The notes under the pieces: model-generated | What the model was told of the DNA's origin: nothing | What the model saw: only the letters and a program-made list of their open reading frames with translations | The model's database searches: none | NCBI GenBank assembly: GCA_002337085.1 | Contig: DDFH01000006.1 | Span: 29,098-93,097, forward strand | DNA length: 64,000 bases | Origin: Hyphomonadaceae bacterium UBA1933 | GTDB lineage: Bacteria > Pseudomonadota > Alphaproteobacteria > Caulobacterales > Aquidulcibacteraceae | Reading direction: 5' to 3' | Position numbers and translations under genes: made by a program | Part shown: piece after piece, positions 27,592 through 37,159 of the stretch | How the letters are laid out: the number at the start of each line of letters is the position of its first letter | Numbering within the stretch: the stretch's first letter is position 1

Positions 27592-28302
27592 TTAGTAAGA
27601 TTTTTTAAGAGCAATATATGCGCGACCTTTAACGTCGTCATATTTGCCATTCAAAGCCCAATAAGAAGTTGCAGCTTCTGCTTTTTTGATGTCGGTGTCA
27701 GTATAACCAACTTCAAGAGCGATACCGTTTTCAGTTGTACCAGTTACAGCAGCTTTCCAGTTTGCAAAATCATCAGTTGCATTTTTGATGCCGATAGTTT
27801 TACCATAAGCAGCAGAACCAGAAAGAGCAAATGGACCAACTTTTGCGCCGAATAGAGGAGCAGAAACACCAACTTCAGTGTAGTTGTAAGTGTCAGTGTT
27901 GTAATAGTTAGTCAAAGAAAGAGCAACGTCTTTAGCAACAACTGCGCTTACGCCAGTTTTGTATTCAACGAAGTTTGCACCAGTTGCATTTGGATAGTTT
28001 GCAGTTGCAACACCAAGGTCAAAAGTCAAAGGACCAACAGAAGGCTTCCAGCCAGCATAAAGATCAGCTTCGATGTTCGCAGAACCGAAGTCAACGTTTG
28101 ACAACCAAGTACCAGCATACAAAGTGCCAGCAGTTAGGTCAGCACCAGCAGAGATAGCTGCTTTGCTGTTAGTTTGTGAAGTACCACGCCACAAATAGTC
28201 AGATGCAACAGCAGTGTTATAAGAAACAGTTGTGTCGCCAGCAGTTGCTAAAGCGGGAGCAGCAACAGCCAATGCAAGAATAGATAGAGCTAATTTTTTC
28301 AT
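27592..28302 (-). CDS. TorF family putative porin (paralogue 1)
   Basis: 236 residues. Sec signal peptide MKKLALSILALAVAAPALATA, then a beta-rich body with alternating polar/aromatic strands and the family opening VASDYLWRGTSQT. A C-terminal aromatic residue (Tyr) fits an outer-membrane barrel. Proteins of this family are annotated as putative porins; the permeant is unknown. Start at the ATG at 28302, eight bases after GAGGGG. A paralogue in the opposite direction is at 32371-33072. The long AT-rich upstream region and codon bias toward GCA and GTT suggest high expression. Confidence 0.85.
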   Translation of the reverse strand: MKKLALSILALAVAAPALATAGDTTVSYNTAVASDYLWRGTSQTNSKAAISAGADLTAGTLYAGTWLSNVDFGSANIEADLYAGWKPSVGPLTFDLGVATANYPNATGANFVEYKTGVSAVVAKDVALSLTNYYNTDTYNYTEVGVSAPLFGAKVGPFALSGSAAYGKTIGIKNATDDFANWKAAVTGTTENGIALEVGYTDTDIKKAEAATSYWALNGKYDDVKGRAYIALKKSY

Positions 28303-28567
28303 AATTTTGAATCCCCTCAAATTAAGGTGCGGTCATAATGCCGCACCCTGATAGATAGGTCACAAAAGTTAATAATTCAATGACATTTATGCAACACATG
28401 TTTTGCAAACATCACATGAAAAATACATCTAATTGTTTTAATTATATATTTTTGGCAAAACATTAAATTGATTTAACGAAACAAGGTGATGCAAAATAAG
28501 CACATTGCGTAAAATGTGGTCAAATTTAATTGTGTATTAACCGTGTTTTTATGAAAATCGCCCTTGA

Positions 28568-29476
28568 TTAAAATGTTGCGCGGGCAAAAATTGCGGTTGG
28601 TAATGCCCTATCAATTTGCGAAAAAGGCAGCCCCATTTCACCGGATTCAATATTTGCACCAGCAAAACCATTCGCGCTTAACGAATCTTCCATTGTGTTT
28701 TTAAGGGCGATAAATGACAAGCGGACAGCATAAACAGTTGCCACAAGAAACAACGGTTTCTCACTTAAAATCTGCGCACAATTTGACAAAAGCTCATAAA
28801 GGCTTTCTTCGAGTTTAAAAATCTCACCATTTGGGCCACGACCATGTTTTGGTGGATCAAGAATAATGCCATCATATTTATTGCCGCGCCTAATTTCACG
28901 TTCTACAAACTTTATGGCATCTTCAACAATCCAACGAATTGGCGCGTCTTGCAGGTCACCTAAAGCCTGATTTTCACGGGCAAAGCCAATTGCTTTTTTA
29001 GATGCATCAATATGTGTAACCTGCGCCCCAGCTTTGGCACAAACCAATGACGCGAGGCCAGTATAGCCAAATAGGTTTAGCACTTTAGGCGCAGTTTTGG
29101 CGGCTTTTATTCTATCGGCACAAAAAGCCCAATGGGTTGATTGCTCAGGAAATAAACCAAGATGGCGAAACGGCGTGCAGCGGGCATAAAATTCAACATC
29201 GCGCCACTTCATTTCCCACTTTTCAGGAACACGGTTTTTAAAATTCCAGCGCCCCATTTCTTCGCCATCACGTCCACTAAAAGAGGCATCAGCCTGCCAT
29301 TCATTAACCGGATTTTTTGGTTTCCAATAGGCCTGCGAATCTGGGCGGATAAAGCGATATTTACCAAACCTCTCTAATTTGAAGCCATCGCCGGCATCAA
29401 TTAGCTCATAATCATGCCAATCATCGGCAAGCAATAAAGGAAAGTGGTTTAAGTTTTTATTCATTGATTTTTCCAT
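28568..29476 (-). CDS. class I SAM-dependent rRNA methyltransferase (RlmI-like)
   Basis: 302-residue cytosolic methyltransferase. SAM-binding motif I LNLFGYTGLASLVCAKAGA near residue 133, motif II Asp in VTHIDASKKAI, and the catalytic-region motif LDPPKHGRG near 205 place it with the RlmI/RlmK-type m5C RNA methyltransferases that lack the N-terminal PUA domain. Likely target is 23S rRNA, not provable here. It follows the TrmH-family gene after 5 bp, so the two RNA methylases are co-transcribed. Either of two close ATGs (29476, 29464) could start it. Confidence 0.85.
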   Translation of the reverse strand: MEKSMNKNLNHFPLLLADDWHDYELIDAGDGFKLERFGKYRFIRPDSQAYWKPKNPVNEWQADASFSGRDGEEMGRWNFKNRVPEKWEMKWRDVEFYARCTPFRHLGLFPEQSTHWAFCADRIKAAKTAPKVLNLFGYTGLASLVCAKAGAQVTHIDASKKAIGFARENQALGDLQDAPIRWIVEDAIKFVEREIRRGNKYDGIILDPPKHGRGPNGEIFKLEESLYELLSNCAQILSEKPLFLVATVYAVRLSFIALKNTMEDSLSANGFAGANIESGEMGLPFSQIDRALPTAIFARATF

Positions 29477-29481
29477 AAGAA

Positions 29482-30300
29482 TTAGGAATTTTTTCCATTA
29501 AAGTCGCGCTGACGCCAGATTTCATAAAGGCTTATACCGGTGGCAATTGCCAAATTCAAACTATCGGCGCGCCCATTCATTGGTAATTTAATTAATTCGT
29601 CACAACTATCGGCAAGATCATCATCAATTCCCGATTGCTCATTGCCCATCAAAAGAATTGTGCGCGACCCCATATTGGTTTTTGTATGTAAATCATGCGC
29701 CTTTAGCGATGTACCAACAAGCGTAAAATCGTTTTGTTTTTCCCAATCCAAAAATTCTTTAATTGGTGATTTCACGATTTTCACGCTAAATAAAGATCCC
29801 ATAGTTGAGCGTACGGCCTCTACTGAAAACGGGTCACACGCGTCCTCAAGCAAAATGATTGATTTTCCACCAACACTGTCCAAAGTTCGAATAATCGTGC
29901 CAAGGTTTCCTGGATCCTTTGGACGCTCTAGGGCAACTATCAAATCCTCGTCAATAATTGCATCAAGATTTGAAAATTGCTGATAGAAAATACCAACTAC
30001 GCTTTGGGCATTATCACGGTGGGTTATTGATTCCAAAATTCGGTCATTAACCCGACCAATCTTTATCTCTGGGTCTTGGCACGAAGCAAGCAAGTCTTTG
30101 ATATGCGGTCGGCTTTCGACCGCCCCCGAAAACAATAGCGCATGAAGACGCCAACCCACATCCAAGCCCTCTTTAACAAGTCTCGCACCTTCGGCGCGAA
30201 AAAGCCCAGTTTCTTTACGTTCTTTTTTGCGATCTAGTGCACGGGCAAGTTTTACCAAAGGATTTTGAGGACTAGTTATATCATTTATGATAATTGTCAT
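29482..30300 (-). CDS. TrmH/SpoU-family RNA 2'-O-methyltransferase
   Basis: 272 residues. N-terminal substrate-binding region (KERKETGLFRAEGARLVKEG) followed by a SPOUT trefoil-knot domain with the three motifs: LERPKDPGNLGTIIRT, LLMGNEQSGID and LPMNGRADSLNLAIATGI. Methylates ribose 2'-OH in rRNA or tRNA with SAM. The N-terminal extension resembles the rRNA (RlmB/TsnR-like) rather than the tRNA members. First gene of a two-gene unit with the RlmI-like methylase. Confidence 0.93.
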   Translation of the reverse strand: MTIIINDITSPQNPLVKLARALDRKKERKETGLFRAEGARLVKEGLDVGWRLHALLFSGAVESRPHIKDLLASCQDPEIKIGRVNDRILESITHRDNAQSVVGIFYQQFSNLDAIIDEDLIVALERPKDPGNLGTIIRTLDSVGGKSIILLEDACDPFSVEAVRSTMGSLFSVKIVKSPIKEFLDWEKQNDFTLVGTSLKAHDLHTKTNMGSRTILLMGNEQSGIDDDLADSCDELIKLPMNGRADSLNLAIATGISLYEIWRQRDFNGKNS

Positions 30301-30559
30301 CTTTTCAATTCTATATAAATAAAGACTTCACTTTTATAATGATTTCGCGAATATGGCATAATACCATATGGAAACTGTAATTTTATGCCCTAATTAAGCG
30401 AGTTGAGTTGCAAATCCTATAAAATATCGCAAATTGCAAGAACTAACTTAAAGTCGGATAATTCCCGTTTTACTGGGGGTTTAATTCTTTTGCCATTGAA
30501 TATACCCGATTGGGCATCACCAAAGGCGCTGAGGATGGCTTAATATATTGGGGAAAGAT

Positions 30560-31363
30560 ATGGAAGAGGTTAAAAAGAGAAATTGTATGCCGTGGCTGCT
30601 GCTTGGTTTACTTTTATTCGGATTATTAGCTCTTTTATCTAATTGCGTTGGTGCGTCTAATTACAAAATAATGGCTGATAAGGCAAAAACCACAGCACAA
30701 GAAGGCCTTACCAAAGCTGGCTTTGCCAATGCCACCGCAAAACTTGAAGGTTCAAATGTTACAGTTGAAGGCAATGCCGAAACCCAAGATGCCAAATTGG
30801 CGGCGTGCGAAGCCGCCAAAACCGCCCTTGAAGCAAAAAGAATGGTTGGTCTTCCTGGGGTTGTGCGCGATGTAATTTGTAAAGTGAAAGCGCCGGGCGA
30901 TGATGCAGCTAGTGGCTTTAATATGGGTGCTGGCTATGGTGGAAGTTCTAATAATATCCCACCACCACAATTGAGCGCCGCCGCACAGACTTGTCAGACA
31001 GAATTATTAAATACTGCCAAGACTGGAAAAGTAACCTTTTTAAAGGGTAGCCCAAATATTCAAAATGGAAAACCTTTATTAAATGACATTGCCAAAGTGG
31101 CCATTAAATGCAGCGACTTTAAAATTGAGGTTGCCGGACATACCGATACCGGCGGTGATGCCGCAATGAACCTTAGCTTGTCACAATTACGTGCCGATGC
31201 AGTAAGAAGTTATTTGATAGGCAAAGGCGCAAGACCAGAACAAATTATCGCGCGCGGCTATGGCGAAACCAAACCATTGGTTGATGACCATGCCGTAGTT
31301 GGCGTTGACAACCCAGACCGCGAGAAAAACCGTCGTATTGAATTCAGTATTTTAGCGCAATAG
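30560..31363 (+). CDS. OmpA-family envelope protein with N-terminal membrane segment
   Basis: 267 residues. After a basic start comes one hydrophobic helix (about 10-28), then a BON-like region (about 35-100: KTTAQEGLTKAGF and NVTVEGNAETQDAK), a Gly/Asn/Pro linker, and a C-terminal OmpA peptidoglycan-binding domain (about 150-265) with VAGHTDTGGD, LSQLRADAVRSYL and NRRIEF. It should link peptidoglycan to the inner membrane; the LSNC after the helix is a poor lipobox, so an uncleaved anchor seems likelier. Start at ATG 30560, after GGGGAAAG. Co-directional with the HhH protein 30 bp downstream. Confidence 0.88.
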   Translation: MEEVKKRNCMPWLLLGLLLFGLLALLSNCVGASNYKIMADKAKTTAQEGLTKAGFANATAKLEGSNVTVEGNAETQDAKLAACEAAKTALEAKRMVGLPGVVRDVICKVKAPGDDAASGFNMGAGYGGSSNNIPPPQLSAAAQTCQTELLNTAKTGKVTFLKGSPNIQNGKPLLNDIAKVAIKCSDFKIEVAGHTDTGGDAAMNLSLSQLRADAVRSYLIGKGARPEQIIARGYGETKPLVDDHAVVGVDNPDREKNRRIEFSILAQ

Positions 31364-31393
31364 TGCAAATTAAAATTAGTGTGAGATTGAAAT

Positions 31394-32206
31394 ATGCCTT
31401 ATATAATTGCTCAAAACTTATTATATCTGCTTCTGGCAATGCTTTTGGGTGCATTGATTGCGTGGTTATTCGGACTATGCAAATGCAAAAGCGACGACCT
31501 ACAAATTGAGCTTGATGGCGCAAGGGCTGAACGTGATGCACTTGCAGAACGCCTTGCAAGAGTTGGCACAGGAAATGGTGTTTCTGGCAATAATGTTGTT
31601 GTTGAGAACAATGAAGTCGATGCCGCAAAACTTAAATCCCTCCAAGCCCAACTTGATGCAGCAAACGAAAAAATTGCCGCGTTTGAAGCAAATGCGGTTA
31701 CGTCAAATACTGCCGCTGGCTTTGCTGGTGCGGGCGCTTTATCTGCATTGAAAAGCAATGAAGTCGCAATTGACAGTGATGAGCTTGCAACCATAAAGTC
31801 GCGTAACAAATTTTTGGAAACCCGCCTTAAATTTATTCAAGAAGCGCAATCCGCCAATAAAGAACCTTCGAAAGATAGCTTTACGCCATCTGAAGCGGCA
31901 GATATGTCACCAGACCAGCTTGAAGAATTAGTAGTTGCCGCAGGTGAAGGTACAAAGCCAAAAGCAGTAAATCGCGGCGATGATGCCGATGATTTATTGT
32001 TAATTGAAGGGGTTGGGCCCAAAAATAATAAATGGCTTAATGAAAATGGCATCCATTATTTCTGGCAAATCGCAACAATGAATCCGGCTGAATTGGCGTG
32101 GATTTCAAATAATCTTCCAAAATTTGGAACCCGTGTGTATCGGGAAAACTGGGTTAAGCAAAGCTCAAACCTTGCAAAAGGTCTTCCAACAAGAAATGGT
32201 TTTTAA
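31394..32206 (+). CDS. membrane-anchored coiled-coil protein with C-terminal helix-hairpin-helix domain
   Basis: 270 residues. One N-terminal membrane helix (about 5-27), a long Ala/Lys/Glu-rich coiled-coil region (about 35-155) with an Asn-rich break, then a C-terminal domain (about 195-265) with LLLIEGVGPKNNKWLNENG and WQIATMNPAELAWI. This last part resembles the helix-hairpin-helix domain often annotated as 'NADH:ubiquinone oxidoreductase subunit E-like' or 'flap endonuclease-1-like' in Alphaproteobacteria. Function unknown. It forms a unit with the OmpA-family gene, so an envelope role is likelier than DNA repair. Confidence 0.8.
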   Translation: MPYIIAQNLLYLLLAMLLGALIAWLFGLCKCKSDDLQIELDGARAERDALAERLARVGTGNGVSGNNVVVENNEVDAAKLKSLQAQLDAANEKIAAFEANAVTSNTAAGFAGAGALSALKSNEVAIDSDELATIKSRNKFLETRLKFIQEAQSANKEPSKDSFTPSEAADMSPDQLEELVVAAGEGTKPKAVNRGDDADDLLLIEGVGPKNNKWLNENGIHYFWQIATMNPAELAWISNNLPKFGTRVYRENWVKQSSNLAKGLPTRNGF

Positions 32207-32230
32207 AAGGTAAATTAAAGCAATAATAAC

Positions 32231-32257
32231 AATGCCCCGCAATCCGGGGCATTTTTG
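32231..32257 (+). terminator. intrinsic terminator of the OmpA/HhH unit
   Basis: ATGCCCCG (32232-32239) pairs with CGGGGCAT (32245-32252), followed by TTTTT. Confidence 0.92.
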
Positions 32258-32370
32258 TGTCATGAATTCGCCACACTATGTGACTTTTTTGTCATTGTTA
32301 AAAAACCAATTATAAATTATAGAACGTAGTTTGTGTTTTCATAACACAGCTCTATTAGGAGATGGGAATA

Positions 32371-33072
32371 ATGAAATTAAAAACTGTATTGTTGGCTGCT
32401 GCATTGATTGCTGCTCCTGCATTTGCTCAAGCTGAAGGCGTTACCACATCTGTTAAAGCAGGCGTAAGCACTGATTATATTTGGCGTGGTCAATCACAAT
32501 CAAACAACCAAGCAAGCGCTTTTGCGGGTGTTGATATTGGTACTGACCTTATTTATCTAGGGGCATGGGCTGGTCAAGTTAAATTTGACACTGCTAATCT
32601 TGAAACTGATCTTTATGCTGGTGTTAAACCTGCTATCGGCCCTGTGACTTTTGATTTGGGCGCACTTGCTTATATGTATCCAGATGACACCTCACTTAAC
32701 ACCTATGAAGGTAAATTGGGTGCGACCTATAATTTCACAAACGGCATTACTGCTGGTCTTGCTGCTTATTATACCCCACATGTTGGTAAAGATGGCCCTA
32801 AAAACACTTATACAGAACTTGCTGTTGGTGTTCCATTCAAAAACCCAATTGGCCCATTTGATGTTGCTATGAACACTTCTGTTGGTTACAATGACCCAGA
32901 AAATGGTGATTCATATTACAATGCAAAAGTTTCTTTTGCTGGTGTAACTAAAGCAGGTTGGGGCGTTGAAATTGGTGCAACTACCACTGATATCGACAAA
33001 ACAAACCTTAGCATCCATGACGCTAAATTCAGCGCAAACAAAGGTTATTTGACTCTTTCTAAAGCTTTCTAA
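32371..33072 (+). CDS. TorF family putative porin (paralogue 2)
   Basis: 233 residues with signal peptide MKLKTVLLAAALIAAPAFAQA and the family opening VSTDYIWRGQSQS, closely parallel to paralogue 1 (VASDYLWRGTSQT). Shared blocks include ADLYAG/TDLYAG, PAIGPVTFDLG and a C-terminal Phe as expected for outer-membrane barrels. Presumed outer-membrane channel; substrate unknown. Start at the ATG at 32371, nine bases after AGGAG; an ATG nine bases earlier would overlap that site. Own terminator downstream. Confidence 0.85.
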   Translation: MKLKTVLLAAALIAAPAFAQAEGVTTSVKAGVSTDYIWRGQSQSNNQASAFAGVDIGTDLIYLGAWAGQVKFDTANLETDLYAGVKPAIGPVTFDLGALAYMYPDDTSLNTYEGKLGATYNFTNGITAGLAAYYTPHVGKDGPKNTYTELAVGVPFKNPIGPFDVAMNTSVGYNDPENGDSYYNAKVSFAGVTKAGWGVEIGATTTDIDKTNLSIHDAKFSANKGYLTLSKAF

Positions 33073-33094
33073 TTTTATTGAAAGTTTTAAATTT

Positions 33095-33124
33095 AAGGCC
33101 ACCCTTTTGGGGTGGCCTTTTTTT
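33095..33124. terminator. bidirectional intrinsic terminator
   Basis: AAGGCCACCC (33095-33104) and GGGTGGCCTT (33110-33119), then a T-run; between the convergent porin and YdbH-like genes. Confidence 0.9.
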
Positions 33125-36100
33125 ATTTTGGCGCTTCTTCTTTACCAGTATTTGGTACGTATTTATACGTGCCATCCTCGTTACGCTTTAATGCGTTGGT
33201 ATCAAACTCAACAGCGTCTTGATATGATTTTCTTAAGCTGCCGATTGGCGCGCTAAGCCCAATGCGAAATAAAAAACCTTGTCCTGATAATAGGTCAGGA
33301 TTATTCCCTTCGACAATTAATCTAAATTTCATATCGCCAGTAATACGCCCACCCACTTCAAGCGCCAAAACTTTATAATGCAAATTACGAAGCGCTTGAA
33401 TCGCTAACTCAGCCCCTTGTGGCGCTGGCTTGCCCGTGAATTTTTCTTTTATTTTTTCAACTTTGCTTTCTTTAACTGGCTGATTTCCAGAAACATCGGG
33501 GCCAGTATAACGCAATACGCCACCATTTTGATCCGCACTCAATTCTCCGGAAACAATTTCTATATCATTATCGATAATTCTTACCGGCAATATCCCGCTT
33601 ACACGGCCCTCAATCTCAAGGTTAGGTACTTTTGCAAGCAATAACAGTTTTGCAACATCGATGTTTTCCGCCGCAATTGTAAGCTTCTTCTCACCTTGGC
33701 TTAAATCAATTTTTGCGGGATTAAGCCGCAAAATACCATCTGAAAGCGGCCATTCCGCACCAATGATATTAATTGCATTATCGCCGTCTAAAGAGAATTT
33801 AAGCACGCCATTTTCAAGTGGAATACCTGGATTGAATTCCTTAACCCTTATTTCCTGATGCGGTGCGGTTTTAAGGGTCAGTAAATCATCAAAAACTAAA
33901 TTTCCGGCAACCCCATAAAACTGTGCAGGCATTGTATTAAAATCGAGGCCATCGGTATTAATATTGGCATTTGATTTTAAAGGCTTATCACGACCCCATG
34001 CAAAACGGGCATCAGCATTTATAACCCCATCGGTATCAACCAAAACACCGCGCAACATTGGCGCCAAATCTTCGATACCAAATTTTGGTTTTTTATCCGC
34101 ATTATTATATGGATAAAATCTAAGCGCGGTGGCATTGATATCCGCCGCACCTTCGCCACTTGCCAATTCATGATTAACATAAAAAGTGGCAATTTGGTTG
34201 GCGCTTGCCTCGTGGTTTATAACACCTTGTAGGAATAAATGATTGTTTTTAAGGTTGCCACTACCGCTAAGAATCAAATCACCAAAACGTTTTTCTTTTT
34301 CAGCATCTTTGACGCGTAAATCTTTAAAAGCAAATGTGCCATTCATGCCATTTTTTTGTGAAATATTAATGGTGGCATCGGCGCTTCCATCGAGGGTCAT
34401 TGGCATGTTTTGCGCGCTAATTTGTGACAATGTGCCGGAAATCGTTGTATCGCCGCCTTTTATTTTCAGTACAATGTTTGCGCTTCCTGCGTTGAAATTT
34501 CCAAATTGGTTTTCACCAGTTTTCAGGCGCAAATCAAGATTACGGACATTGCCATTATAAATAATTTCGCCATTTTTGCCGCCTGAAAATGCACCATCAA
34601 TTGCCGCGAAACCAATAGTTTGCGCATCTTCACCACTGCCCATACGAATTATTGCGCCATCAATTGCCGTGCGCGCATATAAATATGTCTGCCCATTACT
34701 CATTAATGCAAGACGACCCGCACTATCGGGGCATAGACGTCCCTTTGCATTTGGAAGATAATAATCATTTGCCGAAAAATCTTGTAAATTAATGCCAAGG
34801 CATTGAGGGGCATTAAATGCCATGCGACCACCAGCAATATCGGCAACCAATGCACCATTTACCGATAATGCTTTTGATTTAATATTGTTTGAATTTAATG
34901 AGGCCGCTTTTAGCGATAAATTATTACTATAAAGCTTTAGCCCACCATTTGCGAAATTAGCATTAAAGGGCAAATCGGCAATTACACCAGTAAGCGCATA
35001 TTCGCGTGCCAAAACCAATTGTGTGCTTTTGGCCTGTAAATTACCGACAAGCGCGCCATTATTTCCAGAACTGGCATGCAAAACTATATCCGAATTGGCG
35101 AGGCGTAAACTACCGGTATCAAGGCTTTTAACCTTTCCATTGGCGTTAAAGTTTAATTTTTTGCCATTAACCTGTCCATTGAAATTAAATAAAGATGGGG
35201 CAAGCGCGTATTTAGCACTTTGGGCAACTAATCTTCCAGATATTTCGCCTTGGGCATTTTGTTTGGCACGAGATATGTACTTTGCACCTGCTACTTCGCC
35301 ATTTAATATAAAATCTGCAATACGAAAATTGTGTAGCGCGGTTTTGCCAAATTCAATCCCCATATTATCAGGTGATATATTAAAACCTTTTAGTTCCGAT
35401 ACCATATTTCCAGATTTGGAAATTAAATTAATTCGCCCCTTGGCAATTAATTCGCCAAGCCACTCGTTTCCCTTTTTTTCAAAATTATAGGCGGAAATAT
35501 GTTCACCATTGCCACCATCTTGAAAACCCGCCTTTGTTCCCAGATTATCATGAACTTCAAGCACATCATCAAGATATATAGCAATTTTATCGCCTTTTTT
35601 TGAAAGCAATAATTTTGAATTAAGACCAAGATTATTCCCGATATTAAAACCTGCCGAGCGTGTTTGCTTTAAAACTTTTTCAATTGCCCCGCCGCGTAAG
35701 CCATTGCCATTAACCGCGATTTGCGATGACAAATTATCGACATCAAATTTTTGGAAATCACCAATTTCGAAATCGCTTAGTGATTTAATAATTATATTAC
35801 CGCCACCAAATCGGCTTTTGATTCCACTGGCAACAAGGGATGCATCAAGTTTTGACTTGCCGTTTTTTTCACGTGTTAAAGCAAAACCAAGATTTGATGC
35901 ACCCAAAGCATTACCGGCAATATTGGCCGAAGTAATGTTAAATTTACCCTTTGCATCAATTATCGCGTCTTTGAATGGGTTATTGCCGCCATAAATATTC
36001 ACATTATCAAGGTTTGCCAAAAATCCATTAACCACCATATTTTGTGAATTAAATTTTTCGGCAAAAATCTGCGATGGCTTAAGTTGTAATGTTAGATTTT

Positions 36101-36911
36101 CAAAATCACCATTAGTAGTTAAATTGGCCGACAAATCTGTCTTTAACCCCTTGATACCAAGGTTTTTGATAATTTCATCGGCAACAAAATCATTGCCATT
36201 AATTTTTAAAGCCGCGCCAATTGTAAACCGATTACCATTCATATTGCTGGTGGCAATACCAATTCCAATTGGGGCATGTTTGGCATCAATTTTTTCTGGC
36301 AAAAGGCTTCTTATTCCAATCAAGAATCCTGTTTTTCTATTGCCTTTAGCAAAACCATGATTGGCAATAACGCCATAAGGAGTAGTGATATTTACATTAA
36401 TATTATCAGCATTAATGGCATCAATTGCGATTGGTGAACCTTGGCTCTTTTTGCTAGGGGAACCAATAAATTTTTTGAAATCCCTTAAATCAAGACCATT
36501 CTTATCAAGACCAAGATTAACCATTACATCTTTGGCGTTGAAATCATCAATTATTAGTTTTTGTTCGCCTAATGAGTAATGCCATTTCAAATATCCGTCG
36601 TGCGCAACCAATGTCTCCTTGCCCTTTTCGCCAAGAACAAGGGTTGAAAATTTTGCGCCACCAAATCCAAGATTATCGATTTTAATCTCTGAATAAACGC
36701 CTTTTGAATTTGTAAGATTTTTAATTAAAGATTGTGAAAGTGTGACGCGGCCAAGGTATAAAATGCCACCGCCAACCAGAATCAATGATAGAATACCAAA
36801 CGAGCCAATCTTTAAGGCTGTGGTAGATACAGATTTCAGCAGCGATTTTTTCACGGTTTTACCCGTAGCCGCATCTTCATTATTTTGCTGATTGAAACTA
36901 TCTGAATCCAT
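33123..36911 (-). CDS. YdbH-like AsmA-superfamily protein, probable intermembrane lipid carrier
   Basis: 1,262 residues. A cytoplasmic N-terminus (about 1-32), one membrane helix (about 34-54), then a very long periplasmic region of repeating beta strands rich in Asn, Gly and Ala. The last 250 residues match the YdbH signature region: GVLRYTGPD, IQALRNLHYKVLALEVGG and FRLIVEGNNPDLLSGQ. YdbH, TamB and YhdP form hydrophobic grooves that carry phospholipids between inner and outer membrane; this protein should span the periplasm likewise. Longer than E. coli YdbH (about 880). The usual small partners YnbE and YdbL are not adjacent. Confidence 0.85.
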   Translation of the reverse strand: MDSDSFNQQNNEDAATGKTVKKSLLKSVSTTALKIGSFGILSLILVGGGILYLGRVTLSQSLIKNLTNSKGVYSEIKIDNLGFGGAKFSTLVLGEKGKETLVAHDGYLKWHYSLGEQKLIIDDFNAKDVMVNLGLDKNGLDLRDFKKFIGSPSKKSQGSPIAIDAINADNINVNITTPYGVIANHGFAKGNRKTGFLIGIRSLLPEKIDAKHAPIGIGIATSNMNGNRFTIGAALKINGNDFVADEIIKNLGIKGLKTDLSANLTTNGDFENLTLQLKPSQIFAEKFNSQNMVVNGFLANLDNVNIYGGNNPFKDAIIDAKGKFNITSANIAGNALGASNLGFALTREKNGKSKLDASLVASGIKSRFGGGNIIIKSLSDFEIGDFQKFDVDNLSSQIAVNGNGLRGGAIEKVLKQTRSAGFNIGNNLGLNSKLLLSKKGDKIAIYLDDVLEVHDNLGTKAGFQDGGNGEHISAYNFEKKGNEWLGELIAKGRINLISKSGNMVSELKGFNISPDNMGIEFGKTALHNFRIADFILNGEVAGAKYISRAKQNAQGEISGRLVAQSAKYALAPSLFNFNGQVNGKKLNFNANGKVKSLDTGSLRLANSDIVLHASSGNNGALVGNLQAKSTQLVLAREYALTGVIADLPFNANFANGGLKLYSNNLSLKAASLNSNNIKSKALSVNGALVADIAGGRMAFNAPQCLGINLQDFSANDYYLPNAKGRLCPDSAGRLALMSNGQTYLYARTAIDGAIIRMGSGEDAQTIGFAAIDGAFSGGKNGEIIYNGNVRNLDLRLKTGENQFGNFNAGSANIVLKIKGGDTTISGTLSQISAQNMPMTLDGSADATINISQKNGMNGTFAFKDLRVKDAEKEKRFGDLILSGSGNLKNNHLFLQGVINHEASANQIATFYVNHELASGEGAADINATALRFYPYNNADKKPKFGIEDLAPMLRGVLVDTDGVINADARFAWGRDKPLKSNANINTDGLDFNTMPAQFYGVAGNLVFDDLLTLKTAPHQEIRVKEFNPGIPLENGVLKFSLDGDNAINIIGAEWPLSDGILRLNPAKIDLSQGEKKLTIAAENIDVAKLLLLAKVPNLEIEGRVSGILPVRIIDNDIEIVSGELSADQNGGVLRYTGPDVSGNQPVKESKVEKIKEKFTGKPAPQGAELAIQALRNLHYKVLALEVGGRITGDMKFRLIVEGNNPDLLSGQGFLFRIGLSAPIGSLRKSYQDAVEFDTNALKRNEDGTYKYVPNTGKEEAPK

Positions 36912-37159
36912 ATTTTTTATAAGCTTGTGATTAAAATTCGGTATTTATTTATGCCATAAATGTCAGTCATGTTTCATAAATAAAACATTAAATTTACACT
37001 TCGCGCTATTTTAACGCAGTCCCAAAGGCTTGTGAAAGGTGTAAATTTGTGCAAATTTGGCACATTCGTAAAAAAAATTCAGGTTTTTGGGGCGAATTGC
37101 CAAGAAAAACTTAACTTTTCTGTGGATAAGTTGGTTTGTTTTTAGCAAAGGGGCAAGTA

